Source: Clarkia xantiana subsp. parviflora
Taxonomy: Eukaryota; Streptophyta; Magnoliopsida; Myrtales; Onagraceae
NCBI GenBank assembly: GCA_036873135.1
Contig: JAPTYO010000012.1
Span: forward strand, 13,524,090-13,588,089
Direction of reading: 5' to 3'
DNA: 64,000 nucleotides
Positions 47,305-57,627 of this stretch are shown one piece after another; position 1 is the stretch's first letter; each line of letters opens with the position of its first letter. The notes under the pieces are model-generated. The model did not search any database, had not been told where the DNA came from, and was given only the letters and a program-made list of their open reading frames with translations. The translations under genes were made by a program, and so were the position numbers.

Positions 47305-48055
47305 TGTTGGATATCTGCCCAATTACGTTTCAGACCTCACAAACACGACGAAACCCACAAACGAATTTCACCGCGGACACCCCGAGTCCAAAACGGTCCA
47401 GATGCGCGCAACACCCGGACCGGGACTTCCAGATTTCCATAAGGCAGCCCGGAGGTCCGGATTGCCCCATGGCAATCCGGACCTCCGGATTGCCTCGACA
47501 GTCCTGACTGATCCGGTTCGCCCGGCAATCCGGACCATGTCGGACATCCGACATGGTCCGGACTGTCAACTAGCACCGCGCGCTTACCCCTATTATTTTT
47601 ACTAAGTATGAGAAGTCAGTGCGCACATAACCAACATCGATGTCGGTAAGCGTTCTCCTTTAAACCGGCATTGAACCGCATAAAACCGGGTACCGTTCTC
47701 GGGTTTCCTATAAATAGGGACCTAGACCTCCCATTTGACAACTTAACTCGAAACTCTCCCAAATTGGCTATTTGTGCTCTGACCTCTCTCTACATACTTT
47801 ATCTCTCTAGATTGTGACTTAAGCATCGGAGAGGGCTCAACCAGCGCCACCCTCTCTCCATGCTGGTTATTGCCCGTTTTACAGGACCCGACGTGTAGGA
47901 GATCGGGATTGGAGCCAAAGCCAAGTTCGGGGTTCCAGGATCGAGGTTCGCGGATCGTGGATCGTGACGTGCTGACATGAGACCGTACATGCGTGCACAT
48001 CCAACCCGTTCGCGAAGAGCAACCCGAGGTGTCCCAGGTGGAACCGACCTCAACA
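47305..48055 (+). mobile_element. Solo LTR of a Tat-like Ty3/gypsy element
   Basis: Starts TGTTGGATATCTGCCC, ends CCGACCTCAACA, and is flanked by the 5-bp duplication ATAAT (47300-47304 and 48056-48060). TATAAATAGGG (47709) and GACTTAAGCATCGGAG (about 47815) match LTRs A, B and D. It includes two perfect hairpins: 47451-47466 with 47471-47486 (16-bp arms) and 47531-47543 with 47548-47560 (13-bp arms). ORFs on both strands here are by-products of this palindromy. Confidence 0.92.
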
Positions 48056-48473
48056 ATAATGGTTTTTTTAAATATTTTTTTTTGGCCAAAGGTTTTTTAA
48101 AATATTGGGTCATCTTAAAATTAAGTTCATTATTAATATAGACCCATTACTAAACACATGCTAGTCCAATAGAAAGGAGGTGAGGTAGCAGTGTAGCACG
48201 CAAGAGGAGTTCGAAAACGCTGACGTGGCATTGTAAGATTTAACCACTCTCTTTCCTACTGATTTATATAATATAGAATAGATTATAGAAACTTGTACGT
48301 TCAAATATAAAAAATAAAAAAATAAATTATTTGATAATACACACAAATATATAATCATCAAGATCTCCATAGTCACCCACCTTGGGAAATCAATCCATTT
48401 GGCACACCAATCTCTTAAATAAAAAAGTCCAAGACAATTTGAAGGTGAATATCATTATGTTTATATAAAAAGA

Positions 48474-49100
48474 CTGATACTAAGACTACTAAACATAGTT
48501 TATATAGAGAAATCTAAAACACTAACTATAGGTAATTCCGAAATTAACAAATAAATCCAACAAAAACTGAAAAATGACAAAAATAAAATAAAGAAACATA
48601 AATTGAAATTTTAACCCTCTAAACGAAGAAATTTCACAGAAAAACGTTGAACTCTATACTTATAATTCTTTCCCATATCGCCATTTTCGCATGAAAAAAA
48701 TGTATTCACGCACAAAAATCCGACACTTCAAACCCCCCCCCCCCCCCCCCACATCATTTGACGTAGGATTGAGGAAAACCCCGATTTTTCATTAATAATA
48801 ATTTCAAAATTGAATATTAAGACTGCTAAACAAAGTTTATATAGATAAATCTAAAACCCTAAACCTAGCTGATTCCAAAATTAACAGATAATAAATCCAA
48901 TAAAAACCAAAAATTGAAAGAAAAAAAACTAAAGAAATATAAATTGCAAATTTAACTCTCTTAACGAAAGAATTTGGCCAAAAAGCGTTGAACCATATGG
49001 TAAACTATAGATCTTTCTTAGATCGCCGTTTCCGCGTGAAAATTTGTATTCGCGCGCCAAAATCTAATACTTCGAAATCCACTACATCACCCAGCAAAAA
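48474..49100. repeat. Diverged ~340-bp direct duplication
   Basis: 48474-48760 and 48812-49100 share AAGACTACTAAACATAGTTT-like starts, GTTTATATAGA, TTAACCCTCTAAACGAA-like and ATCGCCATTTTCGC-like segments in the same order, at perhaps 75 percent identity. An uninterrupted run of 18 C lies at 48733-48750. No gene. Confidence 0.75.
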
Positions 49101-49277
49101 AATATCAGTTTGACAAAAATATTGGTCAAACCCTTGACTCCCATCAGGGCTTGACCAGTATTTTGGTCACACCCTTGACTGGGAGACGATTGTATGCCTA
49201 TATGTGTAATTTTCAAATTTATGCACAATCTTGTATTTTAGTATTATAATATGCTTATTTTGGTAATTTTCTCAAAT

Positions 49278-49341
<64 letters not shown>
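49278..49341. repeat. (AC)n(AT)n compound microsatellite
   Basis: About 13 AC units followed directly by about 19 AT units. Confidence 0.95.
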
Positions 49342-49343
<2 letters not shown>

Positions 49344-49526
49344 TTGAATCGGGGCGTTGCTAAAGCTGCTTCACGGTCCAACCCAGTACGACCGCCGGAC
49401 TGGTCTGCTTTTCAAAACTTTAGTAGACATTATGAGTGCTAATTTGTGGAGTGTACGTGTCATAATGAGTTTATGAATATTACACTGTACCTACACAATC
49501 CAAGCTCGTTTTTTTTTTCTCAAGGA

Positions 49527-50315
49527 TCAGCTGTAACAGCTCCCAAAACGACCACGACCGCGATTGTTGGATGCTCTGGAAAAATTCACAATGGCAGGAG
49601 GCGCACCCACTAGAATTGACAACGACGGTTCGGTCTGAGAGGAAGCAAACGACCGTCGAGCCTCTTGCGTGAGAAGAAGGGCGCAAAGCTCATCCGTTGA
49701 CATCGTGGCGAGAGTAGGAGCGAGAGCCAAGACATGTGGTTCCCAGTCGGTAACGAGCCTAGAAGTAATGTGTTTGTTCAGCAGTGCAGGTGTGACAACT
49801 TTCCAGAGAAGGGAGAATTGATTCGCAAGTTGCTTGATTGTGGTGAGAAACTCGATCATTGAAGCATCGTCTTTCCGGACTGCCCGCCATTGCTGATCAA
49901 GAAGATATTCTTGAGCCAAGGTTTGCGAGTCAAATAGTGTCGCTGTAGCTTTCCAAGCTTGGTGTGAGGTGGAGACTGAGCCAAGATTCGAACCCACCTC
50001 AGGGCTGAGATTTATCATGATACATGTAAGGGAAAATTGATCATAAATCACCCACTTTATGTATTCATGATTTTATTCTTTTGTCTGTCAATTTATTATT
50101 GTTTGTGTCGGCGCAACAGTAGTGCCGTAAACAAATTGGAGAAACTCGTAAGCTCTGAGCAGCGGAACCATTACTATGTTTCCAGTAGTGATAACCATCA
50201 TTTCCTTCCGATTGAAAATGGATGTTTGGAATTGAAGAAGGGAGTGAGGAAGATAAAGACGTTGAAGATGCCATAGAAGAGCTAAAAGTGAAGAGAGGTT
50301 AATAGTATTTGCCAT
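49527..50315 (-). pseudogene. Broken Ty1/copia gag (UBN2 type)
   Basis: On the minus strand the reading starts ATG at 50315 (MANTINLS), shifts frame near 50150-50060 (YWKHSNGSAAQSLRVSP), and continues as a UBN2-type gag domain (SHQAWKATATLFDSQTLAQE; EFLTTIKQLANQFSLLWKVV; LATMSTDELCALLLTQEARR), ending in an RGRGRFG tail. A primer-binding site reading TGGTATTAGAGC lies at 50333-50322 just before the ATG, so LTR sequence should follow to the right (about 50334-50530, ends not resolved). Protease, integrase and RT are missing. Frameshifted and truncated, hence inactive. Confidence 0.85.
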
Positions 50316-50579
50316 GGTGAAGCTCTAATACCATAAAGCAAAATAAGAATTCGTGAATCTCAACTGTGATCTCTAATGAGGGGTTGAATGATTTATTTAT
50401 AATCTGACATTTACAAATATGGATATGTAATTACAACATAATATTTACAGCATATATTCAAAAGCATAATATGTAAATATAAGTGGATCTGCATTTGGTT
50501 ATCCAGAATCTGCAGTCGGAGGGGATAGTGTTAAGAAATGAAGATGTAGGTTTTATTTGTGAATTTCAAAGGAACATTG

Positions 50580-50912
50580 GCACTTGATTCCTGAGTTGTG
50601 CGCTGTAAGAGACATCTCAATCTTTGCTCAAATTTTGGGTACGAAATCGATTTGTGTGGAGATGGATACCAATGAGGCAGTTAATTTTAATCTTTAAATA
50701 ATTGATTGATGATAGATCACTGACACCTTTAATTTTGATTGAAGGAAGTTACTCTTGCTGTTTAATCTTTTTAAGTTGAGACACATATTTAGGAAATCGA
50801 AGAAGGTTGCAGACTATCTTACTAAGGAAGCTGTGAAATTGGACAAAGTTTTTGTTACTTTAGATATTTTTCATTGGAAACCGAAATCTTTCATAACGTA
50901 CGACTTTTGAGT
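50580..50912 (+). pseudogene. Possible LINE-type RNase H remnant
   Basis: Fragments read PELCAVRDISIFAQILGTKS, CVEMDTNEAVNF and HIFRKSKKVADYLTKEAVKL in shifting frames. The last resembles the HIYREGNKVADxLAKEA motif at the end of plant LINE-associated RNase H domains. Several stops and frameshifts. Identification is tentative. Confidence 0.4.
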
Positions 50913-51275
50913 TTACCCACAGTCGGATTTAGTTGACTGATTGCATTTTTCCTATTTATTCAAAAAAAATAAAAAAATAAATACAAATCCTAATGATCAT
51001 GTACTAAAAAAAATCTAGGTTGGGGTGGCTGTAAATCGCCAGATATGTTGTGTATAAATTGGGGTTCAATATGAGTCATTCCCTTTGTTGGTGGTTGCTG
51101 ACGAATTTTTCCAAAATAAAGAAAAATGTTTTCCTTAATTTTTGTTTACCAAAGGCCTCTCTGGCCCAAACAAAACATAAGAAAATTTCATACGCTTTAA
51201 CTGGGCTAACAAACATGTAAAAGCCTTTGTCCTCTAACTCTATTTTTTGGTTCAAATCAAACTCTCCAAGTCAGA

Positions 51276-51326
51276 GTACCACATCGGTAGTTTCAAGGAA
51301 ATAGTGCGAGTTGTGTGTAATAAAAG
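51276..51326 (+). promoter_or_regulatory. snRNA promoter: USE and TATA of U1 copy 2
   Basis: GTACCACATCG at 51276-51286 and TAATAAAAG at 51318-51326, in the same spacing as at copy 1. Bases between them are also related (GTGTGTAATAAAAGA), showing that the promoters are duplicates. Confidence 0.85.
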
Positions 51327-51349
51327 AAGCGGATGAGACGTTTAGTTAA

Positions 51350-51509
51350 TTACTTACCTAGACGGGATCAATAGGCGAACAAGAAGGCTCATGGGCTAGG
51401 CTTGTGACCTCTATTGCGCTTCGGAGGGGTGCCCGCTTAAGATCTACCCAAGTGGTAGAGTCTACGTCATAATTTGTGGCATAAGGGACTGCGTACGCGC
51501 GGTCCCTAT
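51350..51509 (+). ncRNA. U1: U1 snRNA, variant copy 2
   Basis: Homologous to copy 1 over the whole RNA. The 5' recognition sequence reads ACTTACCTA (51352-51360), so the nucleotide that pairs with exon position -3 is A instead of G. GAACAAGAAGG in loop I, CTACGTCATAATTTGTGG with an intact Sm site (51471-51479), and the terminal stem GGGACTGCG/CGCGGTCCC are kept. The 3' box is degraded (CAGTTCTATGTTTAAAT). It may be a variant U1 or a gene on its way to becoming a pseudogene. Confidence 0.88.
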
Positions 51510-52559
51510 CAGTTCTATGTTTAAATTTTATATTACAAAATATATAGATCTCATTAACTTGTCCAATATTTCTTGTATTTGGCTTAGTTGAGAAATTTTT
51601 TTGGTAATTAATTCGGACTTGGTGACAAGCTAGTTTTGGTGGAAACTAATTGGACAACGTTTAGCCCAATTCAACAGTAGTCCTAACCAGTGTTATCAAG
51701 ACCGGATGTCGAACCGGTCAGGCCACCAGTTCTCGGTTCGTCTGGTTCGACCTGATTCAAACCCGGTCCGACCGGTATTGGTGCAAATTGGTCAGACAAT
51801 CGGTGGCTATCGATTGGCTGTCCCATTTCTTTCATTAGGTTTCTTGCCAAACCATAGTAAGCAAATCGCTCCACCACCTCAAAAAATGCCATCCAAACTC
51901 ATCCAATTAACCATTCATCTACAAAATTGATCAATTATAGGCTACACTATATACAGAAGCTAGCTTACAGATTATGAAGATGGCTGAATTCCATTCGCCC
52001 TTTATTTTTAAACTTCCACCGTAAGGAGATGTGGAGATGTGGAGAGAAGAGCTACAACTTCGATTCGAACCCTCGCTTCCTGTATAACCAGCCACGGAGG
52101 GAGTTGGTGATTGGAGCTTTGAGTGGAGAGGAACAAAACGAAAGAGAATTCGATCGATTAGAGAGTGTTGAAGTTTACTATTTTCCAAAACTTCAGACAG
52201 TTAAGTTTGTCCGAACCGGCCGGTCCAACATCAACAAATCTCGCCAGCGGTTCATCGGTTCAACAACGGTCCAAGTCCGGTTCAATCCTTCAACTGAAGA
52301 ACGCATAAAACGAACTTCACGGATTTGCAGCTGATTCTTCCGATTTTGTTGATAATCGTTGTAGCAAAGTAGTGTGTCTGTTTAGTTGATAGATTTGCGG
52401 TATTTTCTGTTTATCCCCGTTGTAATTTAGGCTATTTAAGGCAATGTAATTTTCTTTCTTCATTATCAAGTAACACATGTTCTTCTTTGTTCATCAGTGC
52501 AATTCTGCGTGATTCGTTGAGTACATTCCGCTTATAATCAGTCTCATGGTGACAAAGCC

Positions 52560-52808
52560 GTGAGTAAACCCGTCGTGGTAAACTCTGACAGTCAGGCAGC
52601 TATTGCGACAGTTAAGAATCCAAAGTACCATAGTAGGACTAAACACATTTATGTGAAATATTTTTATGCTAAATCTATGGTAGAAGACAATACAATCAGT
52701 TTGGAATACTTGTCCACTGATAACATGGTTGCGGACCCATTAACTAAACCACTACGCAGGGAGATATTCGAAAAACATGTAAAACTGCTTGGATTGTGTA
52801 GGGTTTAA
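52560..52808 (+). pseudogene. Copia RNase H C-terminus (second copia family)
   Basis: VNSDSQAAIATVKNPKYHSR, TKHIYVKYFYAKSMVEDN and LSTDNMVADPLTKPLRREIF are the final RNase H motifs of a copia polyprotein (D-S-Q-A-A-I, then KHI, then ADxLTK). It ends at TAA 52808. It begins abruptly next to the 5' LTR of the outer element, so everything upstream of it is lost. Confidence 0.85.
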
Positions 52809-53933
52809 AAGTGGCATGTATCTGTGATAACATTTTGATAATTTAAAGTTACGTTTTTAATAAACAAGATAATTACAATCGAGTTTATGATCCATCGAAG
52901 TCATAATGTTTGAATACATCAGTTTTACGGTCTATAAACTAAGTCGTAGGAGGACGCAATCATCTGCCAAACTAAGTCGAATGTAGGCCTTACCTAGTCA
53001 CACAGGTACGGTCGTCTTGCGGTGGAGGGAGGCCTCTACCAAGCAAGGTTGGCTAAGAATCAGGGGATAAACCTGATTACGCAAGACGATTATCTAGTCT
53101 CGAAGTAACTCGACATGATCTTCGTTTTTGCAAATAGCCGTGATGAACTCAGTTCGTTATTAAACCACATTCTGGGCCAGATGAGAATATGCGATAGCAT
53201 GATTGATATATCCCATTCCTGTCAACTTAAAAGTTCAGGTATGCTACCGACGCGTGCTTCATACTGCGCGTACCATGTTCGACCACGGGGTCACAACTCT
53301 GTTGTGCTAGATAAGAATCCTCGTGATTCTAACGGGCGCAAACTTCTTCACCTCGAGCGTGTGATTGATCCTGGGAACCTTATGAATAGGCACCCAAAGT
53401 ATCCTCACGGACTCAGAACTCATATCTAAGGTTAGGCTCAATGTTCGCTTCCCGGCGTACGAGCGTAGTGCTGAACAAAAAGGCCAGTGACCACGTCTTT
53501 GGAAACCGGTTGGGTTTGACTAAGGATATGAGCGATGGGAATGGTCAAGTTCACCTGTAATTCACTGACTCTTGTATTCACTAGGTGGCCACCAACCGGA
53601 TATTAGTTGAAGGTTGCGAATACTTGTACGAATGCCTTGGAGAAGTGTTCCTATGTGGAAACTAGGCAAATGGAGAATTATCAGTTGACCTAGGATACAT
53701 CGCGACACTATATTGTTTATGACAGGTTGGTTGGAGAAAGGGAATCAACGTTCCGCGGGCGCTACAACACTCCTAACAGATGAGTAACACGATGCCCGTC
53801 GTGTTCTCCGGTCGCACGGGAAACCTCGTATGAACTATTCGGAAGCAAGAGCGAGATCGAATGAGTGAAATGTTGATGCAGATTTGGAAGACAATACATT
53901 AACAGGCACCCTCCCATTCCGGCGAGTGGGAGC
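52809..53933 (+). mobile_element. 3' non-coding region of the second copia
   Basis: About 1.1 kb without coding content between the RNase H stop and the LTR at 53934, ending in the purine-rich GGCGAGTGGGAGC that serves as polypurine tract. Small ORFs here are unsupported. Confidence 0.6.
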
Positions 53934-54532
53934 TGTAAGCATATGGTGATGGGCGCCGTAAATGGAAGCCCATTATATGTATACGCTACCTAAGACAATT
54001 GGGTAAATGTCACATTAGGACATTGGGCCAGACCCAAATCCCAATTGGCATGAGAGACCCAAAATTGGGCCTCCCTATGCATAGTGGCCGGCCAAAATTA
54101 TATAGGTGGGTAAAGTGGACCTTTGTCTCCTTTACTCCTCCTATATAAAGAGGATGTTAGGGGTTTTATTAGGTTAATCCTTAATTCCTCCTTAGAGTGT
54201 TTTAGAGAGAAAACTCTCCCCCATAACACCCTAGTTCGGCCGAAACTTCACCACCACCAAGGGTGTGCCAATTTGCCATCGAGCAAACACTCCGAAGTCC
54301 GTCCCTGTCAAGAATAGATCTGAGGCTTTGCTGTGGAGAATATACTGCGTAGGGCTTCCTTAACAAGAACATCTACGGGTGCCGACCAAGGGACCGTGAA
54401 CTCCCTGCTGCAGGATCTTGGGACTACAGATTACGTCTGAGGTATGTGCGAATCTTCTGCTGCGTAATATCGATTAGTAGTATGTACATTTTTTTTATAG
54501 TATCCGTAGTGATTACTCCCCGTAATGTAACA
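53934..54532 (+). mobile_element. LTR of second copia family (599 bp)
   Basis: Starts TGTAAGCATATGGTGATGGG and ends CCCCGTAATGTAACA. Same family as 13953-14556 (shared CCAAAATTGGGCCTCCCTAT, GGGTGTGCCAATTTGCC, GAGAATATACTGCGTAGGGC-like segments). It abuts copia pol coding sequence of the outer element at 54533. Confidence 0.88.
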
Positions 54533-54537
54533 ATGTT

Positions 54538-56462
54538 GTGTTTGATGAGTTCTCCTCATGGAAATGGGGTGTAGCAAGGGATGACTGGAAGCTTATAGTT
54601 CCTGATTTTGAAGAAGCAACACCTCAGACAAGGATAAATGAGGGCCAAAGCACAACTAGTGAAGAAGGAAACTCAGGAGGCCAAGTAGTCTAAAAACCAG
54701 TTAAATCAGAAGGATCAACAAACCAAGATGGTGATGCTTACCTGAGAGACCCCCAACTCAGACTTCCAGAGCGCAGTAGACAGGTTCAGAGGCAACTTGA
54801 CTCAGGAGCAATCATTCAGGAGAAAACAGGAGTCAAGAGACTTCATTGGCTCGAAAATTATGAGGTATCAACAGTTCAAATTCATAGAAATGAACCTGGG
54901 CATGTTACTTATTATTGCATCTTTACTGATTGTGATCCATTAGATGATACTGCTAACATGAGTCTAAAATGGAGGAAAGCTATGAAAATTGAGTTAGTTT
55001 CTATAGAAAAGAATGAAACTCGGGATCTTGTCAACTTGCTTAGGGGTCAGTCAACTAAAGAAGTTAAATGGATTTTCAAAACCAAGCTGAATGAAAAAGG
55101 GGAAGTGGATAAGTATAAGGCTAGATTGGTGGCTAAGGGTTATAAACAGTCATATGAAGTCAATTATACTGAAGTATTTGCACCTGTTGCAAGATTAGAC
55201 ACAATCATGACTGTTCTTGCACTCTCAGCTCAGAATAGGTGGCCCTTGTTTCAACTAGATGTAAAGTCAGCTTCTCTACATGGAAACTTAGATGAAGAAT
55301 TTTATGTAGATCAACCACCTGGTTTTGAAATCAAAGGAAAAGAAAACAAGGTTTACAAACTTAAGAAGGCACTTTATGGATTGAAACAAGCACCTAGGGC
55401 TTGGTATAGCAGATTAGAGAGTTACCTTCTGCAACAAAAGTTTGAAAATTGTCCATATGAACACACACTTTTATAAAAAATGAGTCAAATGGAGATCTCT
55501 TGATAGTTTGTGTCTATGTAGATGATTTGATCTATATAGGTAACTCAGTCAGGATGTGTGAAGAGTTTAAATCACAGATGACCATTGAGTTTGAAATGTC
55601 TGACTTAGGTAAGTTGCATTATTTTATGGGCTTAGAAATCAAACAAAGTGATGAGGGAATCTTAGTCAGTCAGAGGAAGTACATAGGTGAGTTACTAATC
55701 AAGTTTCAAATGGAGAATTGAAACTTAGTTAGTACACCTTATGAACTAGGAAACAAACTCACAAGAGCAGGGTCAGGATCATAAGTTAACAAAACACTCT
55801 ATAGGCAGATGATTGGATCATTGATGTATCTGACGGCAACCAGGCCAGACATTCAGTATGCTGTGAGTCTATTGAGTCGTTTTATGGAAAATCCTACTGA
55901 AATGCATCTTCTAGCAGTAAAAAGAGTACTAAGATACCTTCAAGGAACAAGAGAGTTAGGGCTCAAATATAGAAAGGGTTGAAGATTCAAAACTTGTAGT
56001 TTTTCTAACAGTGATTTTGCAAGATCTATTGATGATGGAAAGAGCACCACATGCTTCACTTTTGTGATGAGTGGAGCTGATATCTGCTGGATATCCAAGA
56101 AGCAACCTATTATCACTTTGTCCAGTACTGAAGCTGAGTTCGTAGCAGCTTCCATGTGTAGTTGTCATGTTGTTTGGATGAGAAAAATCCTGCATTTTAT
56201 GAAGCAAGATAAAGGAGAGCCAACACTATTGTACTGTGACAATAACTCAGTAATGAAACTCTCAAAGAACCCTGTGTTATATGGCAGAAGCAAGCATATC
56301 AATGTGAAGATGTTTTTTCTTAGAGATTTGGTAAATGAAGGAGAAATTCAAGTTGAATACTGCAATAGCAAGGAACAAATTGCATATATCTTTACCAAAG
56401 GATTGAAGAGAAGTTCGTTTGAAGATCTGAGATCAAAATTAGGAGTCATTAAACTAAACTGA
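54538..56462 (+). pseudogene. Copia reverse transcriptase-RNase H, frameshifted
   Basis: Starts inside the integrase-RT linker (VFDEFSSWKWGVARDDW). RT motifs follow in order: EVKWIFKTKLNEKGEVDKYK, ARLVAKGYKQSYEVNYTEVF, FQLDVKSASLHGNLDEEFYV, KKALYGLKQAPRAWY, and the YVDD catalytic box (about 55520). RNase H follows with [18 protein letters not shown] and LSSTEAEFVAA, ending KSKHINVK-like and FTKGLKRSSFEDL to TGA 56462. Stops and frame changes occur near 54690, 55476-55500, 55720 and 55980. Inactive. Confidence 0.9.
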
Positions 56463-57313
56463 AGGTAATCAAGTTCAGTTTAGGGGAGAGTGTTGAAGTT
56501 TAATATTTTCGGAAAATTTAGACAGTTAAGTGTGTTAAGTTTTTCCGAACCGGCTGGTCCAGCATCAACAAATCTTGCCAGCGGTTCAGCAGCGGTCCAA
56601 GTCCGGTTCAATCCCGCAACTGAAGAACGCAGAAAACGAACTTCACGGATTTGCAACTGATTCTTCCGATTTTATTGATAATCGTTGTAGCAAAGTAGTG
56701 GATCTATTTAGTTGATAGATTTGCGGAATTTTCTGTTTATTCCCGTTGCAATTTAGGCTATTTAAGGCAATGTAATTTCTTTCTTCATTATCAAGTAATA
56801 CATGTTCTTCTTTGTTCATCAGTGCAATTCTGGTTGATTCGTTGAGTACATTCCGTTTATAAGCAGTCCCATATACATTGTGAGGTTTAGATTTAGGTGA
56901 GTGAACTCTCTAAATCCCTACAGATAGATATTCGACGAGGCAGAGTGAGAGAGAGAGCTTTAGAGCAGTGGTGGTCGGCGGAGCAGTCGGCGAAGCGGTG
57001 ATGGCTGTTGTTCTTTGGAGTTCAGAGTCTTCACTCTTCAGACTTCTTTCTTCATTCTCCCAGTGCCTGCGACACTTTGAACTTTGATATATTTCTGTTT
57101 TTGGTTGCGGCCAGTTCAAATTCAGGTAAACCTTTTTTTTTTTTTTTTTTCATAAAGTCCGAACCGGCGAACCAGCTGGTTTGCCAAAAAACCAGCTATC
57201 GAAACGGGTTCGTTTACATCCTCCGTAATTTCTCAACCAGACCGTAGAAGACACTCATTTCGGTTCGAACCCGGTCGGACCGCCGGTCTGGTCCTGATAA
57301 CACTGGTCCTAAC

Positions 57314-57627
57314 AGAAAGGGTCGAAAGATATGACACCTACCATAATATAATGTAACCGTAATGTGATATTACAAATTATATGAGCTAAGTAATGTAATG
57401 TTAAATTGTACTTTGCAGTTTTAGTTCTAATATATGAAGTGGAATGTTATATTAAAATATTTTGTATACTTTATAACGTGCAATGTAACGCGATATTGTT
57501 ATTATTATAATATTAATATATATGAGAGTATACTATATTTTAATATGATAATATTTAAAGGAATATTTATTTTGAAAACAACTAACTTACACTTTTTAAA
57601 TTTTACATTTTGATTTAATACGTATAG
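57314..57627. other. AT-rich spacer, no gene seen
   Basis: Separates the hAT element from the 5' LTR of Tat-like element D. No repeats or coding content recognised. Confidence 0.5.

Larger units (their letters stand above)
46741..48285. repeat. Tandem duplication, ~300-bp unit, both copies interrupted
   Basis: Unit 1 (46741-47209) and unit 2 (47210-48285) share GATTTGAGCTACTTTTTACA, ATATGTGCAGCAAAATAATA, TTGGGTCATCTTAAAAT and TTTCCTACTGATTTA in the same order. Unit 1 carries a 155-bp MITE; unit 2 carries a 751-bp solo LTR. Each unit shows the other's uninterrupted site. Confidence 0.92.
52166..56871 (+). mobile_element. Ty1/copia element with both LTRs, rearranged interior
   Basis: Two 381-bp LTRs: 52166-52546 and 56491-56871, each starting TGTTGAAGTTTA and ending CAGTCTCA or CAGTCCCA. 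TTTAGGGGAGAG just before the 3' LTR is the polypurine tract. After the 5' LTR, TGGTGACAAAGCC may be a decayed primer-binding site. Gag, protease and integrase are missing; in their place is the tail of another copia (52560-54532). Flanks GAGAG and TATAC do not match, so no target duplication is visible. LTR divergence is clear, so the insertion is old. Confidence 0.85.
51688..57305. mobile_element. hAT-like element with perfect 8-bp target duplication
   Basis: Ends CAGTGTTATCAAGACC (51688) and GGTCCTGATAACACTG (ending 57305) are inverted repeats (15 of 16). Flanks are GTCCTAAC at 51680-51687 and 57306-57313, identical. Both subterminal regions are rich in GGTCCGACCGG-type palindromes. Its own DNA is about 0.9 kb (51688-52165 and 56872-57305) with no transposase; the rest is nested copia sequence. 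It lies about 180 bp downstream of U1 copy 2. Confidence 0.9.

Noticed and set aside
47297..47605. Overlapping ORFs on both strands in the solo LTR
   Set aside because: Caused by GC-rich palindromes; no domain and no start context.
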